From QYOJ01 sp043810345 (lineage in GTDB: Bacteria; Bacteroidota; Bacteroidia; Bacteroidales; FEN-979), in NCBI GenBank assembly GCA_043810345.1, contig JBDROF010000018.1:1-64000 (forward strand): a stretch of DNA of 64,000 nt, read 5' to 3'. The notes under the pieces are model-generated. The model was not told the origin of the DNA, did no database searches, and saw nothing but the letters and a program-made list of their open reading frames with translations. Made by a program: the position numbers and the translations under genes. Of the stretch, positions 41,994-50,393 are shown one piece after another. Each line of letters starts with the position of its first letter. The stretch's first letter is position 1.

Positions 41994-44555
41994 TTCGGCA
42001 GGCTTTTCCGGACTTTTTCCAGGTTTTTTTTTGGGTGAGGAGATCTTGATTGTGATTTCCTCCTTTTCTGCATTGTACCCGACCGTTATCAGATCATTAA
42101 GCTGTATTTTCGTTTTGATGATCTCTTCCGCCAGCGCGTCTTCAATGTACTTCTGGATTGCGCGTTTGAGCGGGCGAGCCCCAAACTGGGAATCCCATCC
42201 TTTTTCAGCGATGAAATCTTTGGCTTCCGGTTGGATATCTATGCTGTACCCCATGGATTTCACCCTGTCATAGAGATGAGACAGTTCAATGTCGATGATC
42301 TTATGGATATCTTCGCGCTCCAGAGCGTTGAAAATCACAACATCATCAATCCGGTTCAGAAATTCTGGCGCAAATGCCTTTTTCAGGGCATTCTCAATGA
42401 CACTTCGTGTGTGTTCGGCCGAAGAGGCCTGCCGTGCTGTGGTGGCAAAACCGACACCCTGACCGAAATCTTTCAACTGGCGGGAACCGATATTCGAGGT
42501 CATGATCACGATGGTGTTCTTGAAGTCGACCCTGCGTCCGAAACTATCCGTGAGCACGCCATCGTCCAGTACCTGCAGGAGAATGTGAAAGACATCGGGG
42601 TGAGCTTTCTCGACTTCATCCAGCAGAACAATGGAGTAGGGGCGACGACGGATCTTTTCCGTCAGTTGTCCACCCTCTTCAAAACCGACATAGCCCGGGG
42701 GTGCTCCGATTAACCTGGAAACAGCAAATTTCTCCATGTATTCACTCATATCAATCCGAACGAGTGCGTCTTCCGTGTCAAAGAGGTATTTTGCGAGTAT
42801 TTTTGCCAGGTGAGTTTTTCCTACGCCTGTGGGACCCAGGAAGATAAAGGTGCCAATCGGTTTGTTTGGATCCTTCAATCCGGCGCGGTTCCGCCGGATC
42901 GCTTTCACCACCTTTTTAATGGCCTCCTTCTGACCTATCACTGAGTATTCCAGCTCCTCTTCCATGTGAATCAGGCGCTCTCCTTCATTTTTAGCAATTC
43001 GTTTCACCGGGATACCTGTCATCATGGCTACCACTTCAGCCACATTTTCTTCGCTGACTGTCTGCCGGTTGATCTTCGCCTCTTCTTCCCATTTCCGTTT
43101 CTCTCGCTCCAGGGTTTCCTGCAGTTTTCTTTCTGAATCACGCAAATCAGCGGCCTCTTCAAACTTCTGACTGGTGATTGCGGTTACCTTCTTTTTCCGG
43201 ACCTCTTCGATCTGGTTCTCTACCTCAATGATGTTTTGAGGTACGTTGATGTTGGAGATATGTACGCGGGCACCTGCTTCATCAAGGGCATCGATGGCTT
43301 TATCGGGAAGATAGCGGTCAGATATATACCGGTTTGTTAAAGATACGCAGGCCTCTATAGCATCTTCGGTATAGTTGACCAGGTGGTGATCTTCGTATTT
43401 CTCTTTGATATTGTTCAGAATCTCAAGGGTTTCTTCTGCAGTGGTAGGATCTACGAGTACCTTCTGAAACCTTCGCTCCAGTGCGCCGTCCTTTTCGATG
43501 TACTGTCGGTATTCATCCAGGGTGGTAGCTCCAATGCACTGGATTTCACCCCGGGCAAGGGCTGGTTTGAACATATTGGAGGCATCGAGTGAACCTGAAG
43601 CATTTCCAGCTCCAACAATGGTATGGATTTCGTCAATAAATAGGATGATGTCAGGATTCTTTTCCAGTTCATTCAGTACCGCCTTCATCCGCTCTTCAAA
43701 CTGTCCACGGTATTTGGTTCCGGCAACAAGAGATGCAAGATCCAATGAGATGATGCGCTTGTTAAACAGGGTTCTGGATACTTTCCGGTTTACGATCCGC
43801 AAGGCGAGGCCTTCGGCAATAGCAGATTTACCTACACCCGGTTCACCTATCAGGATTGGATTATTCTTTTTCCGGCGGCTCAAAACCTGGGCGATTCGTT
43901 GCAATTCCTTCTCTCTGCCTACAATGGGATCCAGTCTGTCCTCTTCGGCAGCCCGAGTGATATCTCGGCCGAAATTATCCAGCACCGGGGTCTTTGATTT
44001 CGACTCGGAAGGTCTTTTCGCTGAGCTGCTGAACCCTTTCTCGCTCTCTTCGGGTTCCTCTTCGTCGTCATCTTTCGGAAGGATATCTTTTGGTTCAAAC
44101 GTGCTCTCTTCGCGCACGTTGGTAAGGATCGACTTCAGCTCCTCCGATACCGTCCTATAGTTCACACCATATCCGTTGAAGGTTTTGGTTACCAGGTTGT
44201 TTTCATCTTTCAGGATGGCCAGCAAGAGATGCTCGGTGCCGATCAGTTCACTGTTGAATATTTTGGCTTCCAGGTAGGTTATTTTCAATGCGCGTTCAGC
44301 CTGTTTAATCAGGGGAAGGTGATCCCCGGAAATCGTTTTCTCAGTGTAGTTGGCAACGGAATTTTCAATGCGCTTCCTGATCTCGATCAGGTTGATTCCC
44401 AGATTGCGTAAAATCCTGACGGCGAGGCCTTCACCCTCCCGGATGATGCCCAATAACAGGTGCTCAAGCCCAATGTAGTTATTCCCCAGGCGATGTGCCT
44501 CCTCCCGGCTAAAGATCAGGACGTCTTTTACCCGTTGTGAAAATTTTGCTTCCAT
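41976..44555 (-). CDS. clpC: ATP-dependent Clp protease ATP-binding subunit ClpC
   Basis: About 859 residues when started at MEAKFSQRVKDV (44555); longer readings start within the promoter. Domain order: Clp N-domain with two repeats (GNNYIGLEHLLLGIIREGEG and ELIGTEHLLLAILKDE), first AAA+ with Walker A GEPGVGKS near residue 245, a UVR-type middle domain (ITSQKFEEAADLRDSERKLQ), second AAA+ with GPTGVGKT near residue 585, and C-terminal D2 small domain GARPLKRAIQKYIEDALAEE. It unfolds substrates for ClpP. A clpS gene lies in the same window at 59.9 kb. No mcsAB/ctsR partners are seen. Confidence 0.95.
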   Translation of the reverse strand: MEAKFSQRVKDVLIFSREEAHRLGNNYIGLEHLLLGIIREGEGLAVRILRNLGINLIEIRKRIENSVANYTEKTISGDHLPLIKQAERALKITYLEAKIFNSELIGTEHLLLAILKDENNLVTKTFNGYGVNYRTVSEELKSILTNVREESTFEPKDILPKDDDEEEPEESEKGFSSSAKRPSESKSKTPVLDNFGRDITRAAEEDRLDPIVGREKELQRIAQVLSRRKKNNPILIGEPGVGKSAIAEGLALRIVNRKVSRTLFNKRIISLDLASLVAGTKYRGQFEERMKAVLNELEKNPDIILFIDEIHTIVGAGNASGSLDASNMFKPALARGEIQCIGATTLDEYRQYIEKDGALERRFQKVLVDPTTAEETLEILNNIKEKYEDHHLVNYTEDAIEACVSLTNRYISDRYLPDKAIDALDEAGARVHISNINVPQNIIEVENQIEEVRKKKVTAITSQKFEEAADLRDSERKLQETLEREKRKWEEEAKINRQTVSEENVAEVVAMMTGIPVKRIAKNEGERLIHMEEELEYSVIGQKEAIKKVVKAIRRNRAGLKDPNKPIGTFIFLGPTGVGKTHLAKILAKYLFDTEDALVRIDMSEYMEKFAVSRLIGAPPGYVGFEEGGQLTEKIRRRPYSIVLLDEVEKAHPDVFHILLQVLDDGVLTDSFGRRVDFKNTIVIMTSNIGSRQLKDFGQGVGFATTARQASSAEHTRSVIENALKKAFAPEFLNRIDDVVIFNALEREDIHKIIDIELSHLYDRVKSMGYSIDIQPEAKDFIAEKGWDSQFGARPLKRAIQKYIEDALAEEIIKTKIQLNDLITVGYNAEKEEITIKISSPKKKPGKSPEKPAESKPVQ

Positions 44556-44564
44556 ATATCTGGT

Positions 44565-44572
44565 CAAATATA
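44565..44572 (-). promoter_or_regulatory. -7 box TATATTTG for clpC
   Basis: Exact TAnnTTTG match on the minus strand (CAAATATA on the plus strand), nine bases before the ATG at 44555, giving a very short leader. No heat-shock operator (CIRCE-like inverted repeat) was seen in the 248 bases to gyrA. Confidence 0.55.
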
Positions 44573-44736
44573 CAAAAATCAAACCATCCTGAAAAACCTG
44601 CAAAAATGGCCTGATTCCAAAAATACGACCGAAACCCAAATCAGCCAGCGAAACTGACAGAAATTATCAACAAGATCATGTTTATAATCACCCAAAAAAG
44701 ATGCCTGGCCCCCATGGTTTTCTGATAAAATAATGG

Positions 44737-44744
44737 TACTTTCG
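44737..44744 (+). promoter_or_regulatory. Candidate -7 box TACTTTCG for gyrA
   Basis: One mismatch to TAnnTTTG, 59 bases before the gyrA ATG. The same variant is found before prmC. The 248-base clpC-gyrA spacer is otherwise AT-rich with no open frame. Confidence 0.4.
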
Positions 44745-44803
44745 TAAAGTGTTTTATTGTTATATATCTATCTAACTGTTAGGTAGTTAATTTTTACGCG
44801 CCC

Positions 44804-47332
44804 ATGAGTGAAACGGGAGAAAAGATTGTTCAGGTAAACATAGAGACCCAGATGAAGAGTGCTTACATCGATTATTCGATGTCGGTGATTGTGGCCAGGG
44901 CTTTACCTGATGTAAGAGACGGGCTGAAACCGGTTCATCGAAGGGTACTTTTTGGCATGTCGGAACTGGGTGTTTATTCCAACAGACCGTATAAAAAGTC
45001 TGCCAGAATAGTAGGGGAGGTCCTTGGAAAATATCATCCGCACGGTGATACATCTGTTTATGATGCCATGGTTCGAATGGCTCAGGAGTGGAGCCTGAGG
45101 TATCCTTTGGTTGACGGACAGGGTAATTTTGGGTCTATGGATGGTGATAATCCTGCAGCCATGCGGTACACGGAGGCCCGGCTGAAGAAAATTGCAGAGG
45201 AAATACTGACCGATCTGGATAAGGATACTGTTAATTTTCAGCTCAATTTTGATGACACCCTGGAGGAGCCCATTGTGCTACCTGCTAAAATTCCCAATTT
45301 ACTCGTTAACGGGGCTTCTGGTATAGCCGTAGGGATGGCGACCAACATGCCGCCGCATAACCTGTCGGAGGTGATCGATGGGATCATTGCTTACATTGAT
45401 GATCGGACTATCTCAATTGCTGATCTGATGAAGTTAATAAAAGCACCTGATTTTCCGACAGGGGGTGTGATCTATGGATACGAAGGGGTAAAAGAGGCCT
45501 ATGAAACCGGTAGAGGCCGGATTGTGATGAGAGGGGAGGCGAAGATAGAGACGCCAGATAGCGGTAAGGAACGAATTGTCGTCACTTCGGTACCATACCA
45601 GGTCAATAAAGCGGATATGATCAAAAAGACCGCTGAACTGGTCAATGATAAAAAAATTGAGGGGATCACGGATATCCGGGATGAATCGGACCGGACTGGT
45701 GTACGGATCGTATATGAACTTAAAAAAGAGGTCATTACCAAAGTAGTACTGAACAAGCTCTATCAATATACTCCGCTCCAGACCTCTTTCAATGTCAATA
45801 ACATAGCCTTAGTTAACGGGCGTCCGATGATGCTCAACCTCAAGGACCTGGTCGTTCATTACGTGGATCACCGGCACGAGGTGGTAACACGGCGTACAGC
45901 ATATGAGCTCCGGGAAGCCGAAAAACGGGCACACATCCTCGAAGGCTTGCTTGTCGCACTAGACAACCTGGATGCAATCATCTCCCTGATACGGGCGTCG
46001 CAAACACCAGAGGAGGCCAGAACAGGTCTGATGGAGAAATTCAGCCTGACTGAGATCCAGGTCAGAGCTATTCTTGACATGCGGTTACAACGTTTGACCG
46101 GACTGGAAAGGGAGAAGATCCGGGAGGAGTATGAAGAACTTCTAATAAAGATCGATTCCTTTAAATTGATCCTTTCAGATAAAAGCCTTCGAATGGGGAT
46201 CATTAAGGAGGAGTTACTGGAGATCAAAGAGAAATATGGAGATGAGACGCGGTCACAAATTGTGTATGCCGCTTCTGATTTCCGGATTGAAGATACCATT
46301 CCTGACGAGGATGTGGTAATAACTATCTCTCACCTTGGGTATATCAAGCGAACACCATTGAGCGAGTACCGGCGTCAGCACAGGGGAGGAAAGGGGCACA
46401 AAGGTTCAGAAATACGGGATGAGGATTTCCTGGAACACCTGTTTGTGGCCACCAACCACAATTACTTGCTGCTCTTTACCGAAAAAGGGAAATGTTTTTG
46501 GCTCAGGGTATTTGAAATCCCGGAAGGGACTAAGACATCCAAAGGGAGGGCAATCCAGAATCTTCTTAGTATCGAGAGCGACGATAAAGTTAGAGCGTAT
46601 ATCAATGTCAAGGACCTGAAAGACCTGGAGTACATCAATTCCAACTACATTATCCTGGCAACCAAAAAGGGAACAATTAAAAAAACCTCCCTGGAAGCCT
46701 ACTCCCGTCCACGCCAAAATGGCATCAATGCCATTACGATCAATGAAGGGGATCAGCTTCTGGAGGCCAAACTGACAAACGGTGACGACGAAGTGGTTCT
46801 GGCCCTGAAATCGGGCAGGGCGATCCGGTTCAATGAGCAGAAGGTTCGTCCAATGGGCAGGAATGCAGCTGGTGTCAGGGGAATTACCCTTGCCAATCCT
46901 CATGACGAGGTAATTGGCATGATATGCATTCCCCAGGATAAGCGGTGCGAAATCCTGGTTGTTTCCGAGAATGGATATGGAAAACGCTCTGATATCGATG
47001 CTTACCGGGTAACCAACCGGGGTGGGAAAGGGGTGAAGACGATCAATATCACGGAAAAGACCGGGCGTTTAATCGCCATCAAACAGGTAACAGACCAGGA
47101 TGATCTTATGATCATCAACCGTTCCGGAATCATTATTCGTATGGCAGTCGGAAACTTGCGTGTAGTAGGGCGGGCCACACAAGGAGTCAGGTTGCTCAAG
47201 ATCAAAGAGGGCGACAGAATTGCAGCAGTGGCCAAGGTAGAAATAGAGGTTGAAGTTCCTGAGGAAGTAACCGAACTGCCACATGAATCTTCTGACCAGG
47301 AAGGGGAGACCCTGCAACCGGAAAATATTTGA
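44804..47332 (+). CDS. gyrA: DNA gyrase subunit A
   Basis: An 842-residue topoisomerase subunit that cuts and rejoins DNA. N-terminus has YIDYSMSVIVARALPDVRDGLKPVHRR; the active Tyr is near residue 122 in AAMRYTEARL; the quinolone region reads HPHGDTSVYD with Thr at position 83 and Asp at 87 (E. coli numbering is identical here). The C-terminal pinwheel begins after about residue 500 and contains a GyrA box form QHRGGKG, which favours gyrase over topoisomerase IV. An acidic tail of about 35 residues follows. Thr83 is a natural state in some bacteria, so resistance should not be inferred. Confidence 0.96.
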   Translation: MSETGEKIVQVNIETQMKSAYIDYSMSVIVARALPDVRDGLKPVHRRVLFGMSELGVYSNRPYKKSARIVGEVLGKYHPHGDTSVYDAMVRMAQEWSLRYPLVDGQGNFGSMDGDNPAAMRYTEARLKKIAEEILTDLDKDTVNFQLNFDDTLEEPIVLPAKIPNLLVNGASGIAVGMATNMPPHNLSEVIDGIIAYIDDRTISIADLMKLIKAPDFPTGGVIYGYEGVKEAYETGRGRIVMRGEAKIETPDSGKERIVVTSVPYQVNKADMIKKTAELVNDKKIEGITDIRDESDRTGVRIVYELKKEVITKVVLNKLYQYTPLQTSFNVNNIALVNGRPMMLNLKDLVVHYVDHRHEVVTRRTAYELREAEKRAHILEGLLVALDNLDAIISLIRASQTPEEARTGLMEKFSLTEIQVRAILDMRLQRLTGLEREKIREEYEELLIKIDSFKLILSDKSLRMGIIKEELLEIKEKYGDETRSQIVYAASDFRIEDTIPDEDVVITISHLGYIKRTPLSEYRRQHRGGKGHKGSEIRDEDFLEHLFVATNHNYLLLFTEKGKCFWLRVFEIPEGTKTSKGRAIQNLLSIESDDKVRAYINVKDLKDLEYINSNYIILATKKGTIKKTSLEAYSRPRQNGINAITINEGDQLLEAKLTNGDDEVVLALKSGRAIRFNEQKVRPMGRNAAGVRGITLANPHDEVIGMICIPQDKRCEILVVSENGYGKRSDIDAYRVTNRGGKGVKTINITEKTGRLIAIKQVTDQDDLMIINRSGIIIRMAVGNLRVVGRATQGVRLLKIKEGDRIAAVAKVEIEVEVPEEVTELPHESSDQEGETLQPENI

Positions 47333-47363
47333 TAAGAAATTAACAATTACTTAGATCATTGTT

Positions 47364-47371
47364 TATTTTTG
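47364..47371 (+). promoter_or_regulatory. -7 box TATTTTTG for the TPR protein
   Basis: Exact TAnnTTTG match, 45 bases before the ATG at 47417, 32 bases after the gyrA stop. It supports the ATG at 47417 over an in-frame ATG at 47369. Confidence 0.55.
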
Positions 47372-47416
47372 CACTCCAAATACATTACAGAAAAAGGAAC
47401 CAAAACTATTTTTCGT

Positions 47417-48601
47417 ATGAAAAGATTTGTAAGTACGATGGTCCTGGCCCTTACCCTCACCATCGCATTCGGACAAAAGAACGTTCGTCAAACCGCTTCT
47501 AACTATTTAAAAGCAGGGAAGTTAGATAAAGCTGTTGAGGCTATCAACGCATGTGTAGTAAATCCTGCGACCATGGAAGATGCTCGCTCATGGTTTATTC
47601 GTGGGAATATCTACCTGGAGATTACCAATACAACGGATAAAGAATACAAAGCTCTTGACCCTGATCCGTTACCAAAAGCGCTTGAATCGTATGAAAATGC
47701 GATGAAGTACGATCCTAAGAAGGAGTTCTTTGAAGATATTTTTGCCAAACTGAACTGGGAGCGAAATAATTTATATAACATAGCGGTAGATGCGTACAAT
47801 AGACAGGATTTTACCGCCGCTATGCAAAATTTTGCCTTGGCAGCCAATGTGATTGATCTTACCGGAATTGCTGACACCGTCGCCTTGCTGAATACCGCCT
47901 ACTGTGCTACACTGGCAAAGGATTATGAGAATGCCAAAAAATATTATCTTATACTTCTTGGTGAAGACTACCAAACACCAGCTCTATTCGTCAGTCTTTC
48001 TGACCTTTACAGGGTAGAAGGGGATCAGGAGAATGCCATGAAGTACATCCAGATGGGAAAAGTAGCTTACCCGGACGATCCAACGGTATTCCTTGGAGAG
48101 ACCAGTGTTTTCCTGACGTTTAACTTAACAGATCGTGCCCTTGCAAACCTGCTTGCCTATATTGAAACAGACACCACCAACTTTTCCGTCTATTTTGCAC
48201 TGGGAACGATTTATGACAGGATCGTGAACGATACCACAGTCGGTGAGGCGACTCGGATGGATGCATTGGAGAAAGCGATCGATGCCTATAAAAAATCGCT
48301 TGCACTGAATCCGGAATATTTCAACGCTCTCTATAATATTGGTGCACTCTATGTGAATACCGCCGCAACCATTGAGATGGAAGCAAATGCATTGCCATTG
48401 GATAAGGTCGAAGAGTACGAAACCATGAAAGCTGAACTGACCAACTACCTGGAGCTAGCAGCTCCATATCTTGAGCAGGCCACCAGCATGCAACCTGATG
48501 ATGTCAATACGCTGCAAACGTTGCGACTGATTTATTCCAGGACAGGGCAGAATGAAAAACTGAGAGAAACTAACGCCAAAATCGATTCGTTGACTCAATA
48601 G
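47417..48601 (+). CDS. Exported TPR-repeat protein
   Basis: About 394 residues with a signal peptide (MKRFVSTMVLALTLTIAFGQ). The mature part is made of TPR repeats: ASNYLKAGKLDKAVEAINACV, YKALDPDPLPKALESYENAMKYDP, NIAVDAYNRQDFTAAMQNFALAAN, YCATLAKDYENAKKYYLILL, DLYRVEGDQENAMKYIQMG and a last AIDAYKKSLALNPEYFNALYNIGAL. A scaffold or assembly role in the periplasm is likely, with no catalytic site. Frequent in Bacteroidota after gyrA. It ends with a good terminator. Confidence 0.85.
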   Translation: MKRFVSTMVLALTLTIAFGQKNVRQTASNYLKAGKLDKAVEAINACVVNPATMEDARSWFIRGNIYLEITNTTDKEYKALDPDPLPKALESYENAMKYDPKKEFFEDIFAKLNWERNNLYNIAVDAYNRQDFTAAMQNFALAANVIDLTGIADTVALLNTAYCATLAKDYENAKKYYLILLGEDYQTPALFVSLSDLYRVEGDQENAMKYIQMGKVAYPDDPTVFLGETSVFLTFNLTDRALANLLAYIETDTTNFSVYFALGTIYDRIVNDTTVGEATRMDALEKAIDAYKKSLALNPEYFNALYNIGALYVNTAATIEMEANALPLDKVEEYETMKAELTNYLELAAPYLEQATSMQPDDVNTLQTLRLIYSRTGQNEKLRETNAKIDSLTQ

Positions 48602-48612
48602 GGGGTATACAA

Positions 48613-48643
48613 AAAGGGAGATTATTTCAACCTCCCTTTATAT
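48613..48643 (+). terminator. Terminator after the TPR gene
   Basis: AAAGGGAG (48613-48620) pairs with CTCCCTTT (48632-48639) over an 11-base loop. The tail is AT-rich (TTTATAT) and the A-run before the stem allows some activity in the other direction. Confidence 0.75.
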
Positions 48644-48651
48644 CTGCATTT

Positions 48652-48888
48652 CTATTTAACATAATATTAATTATAGGACAAGAATATGTTGCGTCCAGCT
48701 CAGCTGGTTAACATAAAACCAGATATCGTGACGAAGTCCGATATCGGCAGGTTTTATGTTAAAGCAATTAGCGCTTAATGGTTAACTTGTCGCTATAATT
48801 AATATTATATCTCCACTTCGTTCCGGGCTCCGCCCAAATAGAATCAAAAAGATTTTTGTCCTATAATTGGACATTATATTAAATAGCC
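48652..48888. repeat. Nested inverted-repeat element, possibly MITE-like
   Basis: About 237 bases with imperfect end inverted repeats of about 35 bases: CTATTTAAcATAAT..ATTATAGGACAA at 48652-48686 against the reverse complement at about 48852-48888. A second exact inverted pair, ATAATATTAATTATAG (48661-48676) and CTATAATTAATATTAT (48793-48808), is nested inside and extends with GACAAG/CTTGTC. The centre forms a long hairpin: TTAACATAAAACC (48708-48720) with GGTTTTATGTTAA (48750-48762), then GATATCG (48722-48728) with CGATATC (48739-48745). No open reading frame lies inside. The layout is that of a non-autonomous mobile element or a structured intergenic repeat; the family is not recognised. 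Confidence 0.6.
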
Positions 48889-48947
48889 ACACTGGCCTAC
48901 CCAAGGTTATATTTTCCCAATGTTCAAAAAAGTTTTATTCTTTCTTT

Positions 48948-48994
48948 CGCATAAGTATTTGCAAATTCGTTCCTCAGTTTGCAATACATATGCG
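48948..48994. repeat. Imperfect inverted repeat, 17-18 bp arms
   Basis: CGCATAAGTATTTGCAAA at 48948-48965 faces TTTGCAATACATATGCG at 48978-48994, with a 12-base loop. There are two differences between the arms. No T-run follows, so it is not an obvious terminator; a protein-binding or recombination site is possible. Confidence 0.5.
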
Positions 48995-49216
48995 ATCCTT
49001 CCATCTCAACATCATAACATACCGCTCTGTTCTACTTTCGCCTAACCTATATTGTCTAATCTATTTTCGTTATTTATCTAAATATTTTACACATATCTAC
49101 TTTGATTGTCTAAATAATATACACACATTTCACTAACTGTCCATAAATTTGACACATTTTACACGTTAATCATACTAAGATAAGTCTAATGCACTGATAA
49201 TAAGCCTTTTTTAGTT

Positions 49217-49232
49217 TTGGCATAATTATTGC
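49217..49232 (+). promoter_or_regulatory. Sigma-54 (RpoN) promoter
   Basis: TTGGCATAATTATTGC has GG (-25/-24) and GC (-13/-12) at exactly the required spacing, close to the consensus TGGCAC-N5-TTGC. The predicted start is near 49244, a few bases before the ATG of a 13-codon ORF. No sigma-54 activator gene is in the window, and the predicted RNA either ends at the hairpin at 49353-49405 or runs on to the gene at 49841. Confidence 0.65.
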
Positions 49233-49250
49233 GTAACATTAAACAAGCAC

Positions 49251-49292
49251 ATGAAAGGGAAGCAAAGAGGAAGAAAGAAACCCATTTTCTAA
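49251..49292 (+). CDS. Very short basic ORF directly behind the sigma-54 promoter
   Basis: Thirteen codons, MKGKQRGRKKPIF, then TAA. It starts about seven bases after the predicted sigma-54 start site. It is too short to judge from composition; its position is the only reason to list it. It could be a leader peptide or chance. Confidence 0.2.
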   Translation: MKGKQRGRKKPIF

Positions 49293-49352
49293 ATCGAGAG
49301 CAAAACGTTTTAGATGAAAGAAAATCCTACTGAAAGAAAGGAACCCTTGCTG

Positions 49353-49405
49353 AAAATATAACGAACTATTGATAAAACATCTATTGACATTCGTTATATT
49401 TTTAG
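49353..49405 (+). terminator. Hairpin with T-rich tail, possible terminator or attenuator
   Basis: AAAATATAACGAA (49353-49365) and TTCGTTATATTTT (49390-49402) are exact inverted copies with a 24-base loop; three more T residues follow. The stem is AT-rich and therefore weak. If it works, the sigma-54 transcript would be about 160 bases long. Confidence 0.4.
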
Positions 49406-49840
49406 TAACTTTACCTGGAACAATATCTTAACTCAATTCTATTTCTTTCTGATCATGATGAAATTGATCATTAAGAAATGAACTAATTGATAGAGTATAA
49501 TGAAAAAACCCCCTTCCTAAATGAAAACAATACATGCATCAACATATATCAACCATCAAAAAGAAAGGAGGTCACAAGCAAAGATAAAATAAATTTCTTA
49601 TTCGCTACCTGTAAAATTGAGGGAATTTATATTCGCTTAGCAGAGGTAATATCTGGATAGAATTATAAGAAATTGCTTAATACATGACTATTTTCTAACT
49701 AATTGAATACCAATTTTAATGTTGAGAACTTTGAAAGAAGGAGTTTTTCAAACAACAAATTTAAGAAGGCAAACAGTTCTTTGACAATGTTATTTTACTT
49801 TTTGTTACAAATCAATTAATCAAATTAAATGCAGATAATT

Positions 49841-50245
49841 ATGAAAAAAGTTACTTTAATCGCCATTGGAATAATAGTATTATTACTTGGTACAGGAATT
49901 ACCATCTTTGGCCTAAAGATGAATAGCACAACTTCAGTGAATACTGATTCTAGAGTAGATCTAATTTATGTTGAAGTTTCCGTCACACAAGCACCTGATT
50001 GCTACGAAGCAGATTACTGCAATTGCGTTGTGCAGTTATATCATCCAGTAACACGTGTGCCTATAGGTACTGCGGTAACGTATTCTGGTACCGGAACATA
50101 TTATCCATTTTTCGATAATGATATTCACCATATCTCAAGTGTAATTGCCGCGGTTTATTGCGGAACAGGAGATTGTGAAATTGAGTCAACCCCAGGTACC
50201 GCTTATGAACCGGAGTGGGAATGCTCATGTGGAGCATGTCAATAG
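49841..50245 (+). CDS. Small exported or membrane-anchored cysteine-rich protein
   Basis: About 134 residues from MKKVTL (49841); an ATG four codons earlier (49829) is possible. An N-terminal hydrophobic span (residues 5-25) is followed by a mature part with eight cysteines arranged as CYEADYCNC, YCGTGDC and CSCGAC near the end. Even number and spacing suggest disulfides or metal binding. Some features recall short Bacteroidota exported peptides of the NVEALA kind, but that signature itself is absent and I do not recognise the family. Codon use is AT-rich compared with the housekeeping genes. It follows about 600 bases of leader from the sigma-54 promoter. Confidence 0.6.
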   Translation: MKKVTLIAIGIIVLLLGTGITIFGLKMNSTTSVNTDSRVDLIYVEVSVTQAPDCYEADYCNCVVQLYHPVTRVPIGTAVTYSGTGTYYPFFDNDIHHISSVIAAVYCGTGDCEIESTPGTAYEPEWECSCGACQ

Positions 50246-50333
50246 GATATTTCTCTTAAAAATAGTTATAATTCTAATCTCCCCCACAAAGTACTGTTTG
50301 CCTCTTTTTTAATATATGATTTTGATAAGCTAA

Positions 50334-50367
50334 TTTGTCAAAATTCTATCAATTCATAGTATCTTTG
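50334..50367 (+). promoter_or_regulatory. Promoter TTTG-N22-TATCTTTG for the SBBP gene
   Basis: TTTG at 50334-50337 and exact -7 box TATCTTTG at 50360-50367, 26 bases before the ATG at 50394. Confidence 0.6.
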
Positions 50368-50393
50368 AGTAAGATTCTTAAACAAATCTGAAT

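Larger units (their letters stand above)
48889..49840. other. AT-rich gene-poor spacer with hairpins and a sigma-54 promoter
   Basis: Almost 1 kb without a supported gene. Open frames here are short and have no family likeness. The stretch holds an imperfect hairpin (48948-48994), a sigma-54 promoter (49217-49232), a 13-codon ORF (49251-49292), a 13-bp stem hairpin with a T-rich tail (49353-49405) and many A-rich GAAAGAAA tracts. It may be the control region of the cysteine-rich protein gene downstream, or the edge of an acquired island. Nothing else was identified. Confidence 0.5.

Noticed and set aside
48708..48762. Integron attC site
   Set aside because: The hairpin has the right size, but no GTTRRRY/RYYYAAC core pair in the right places, and no integrase or cassette array is near.
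48867..49136. 89-codon open frame on the plus strand
   Set aside because: Starts inside the repeat element and reads as AT-rich random sequence with no family likeness.
49521..49592. 23-codon ORF and the perfect AGGAGG at 49566-49571
   Set aside because: The AGGAGG is inside the small frame and is not followed by a start codon; Bacteroidota rarely rely on Shine-Dalgarno sites.
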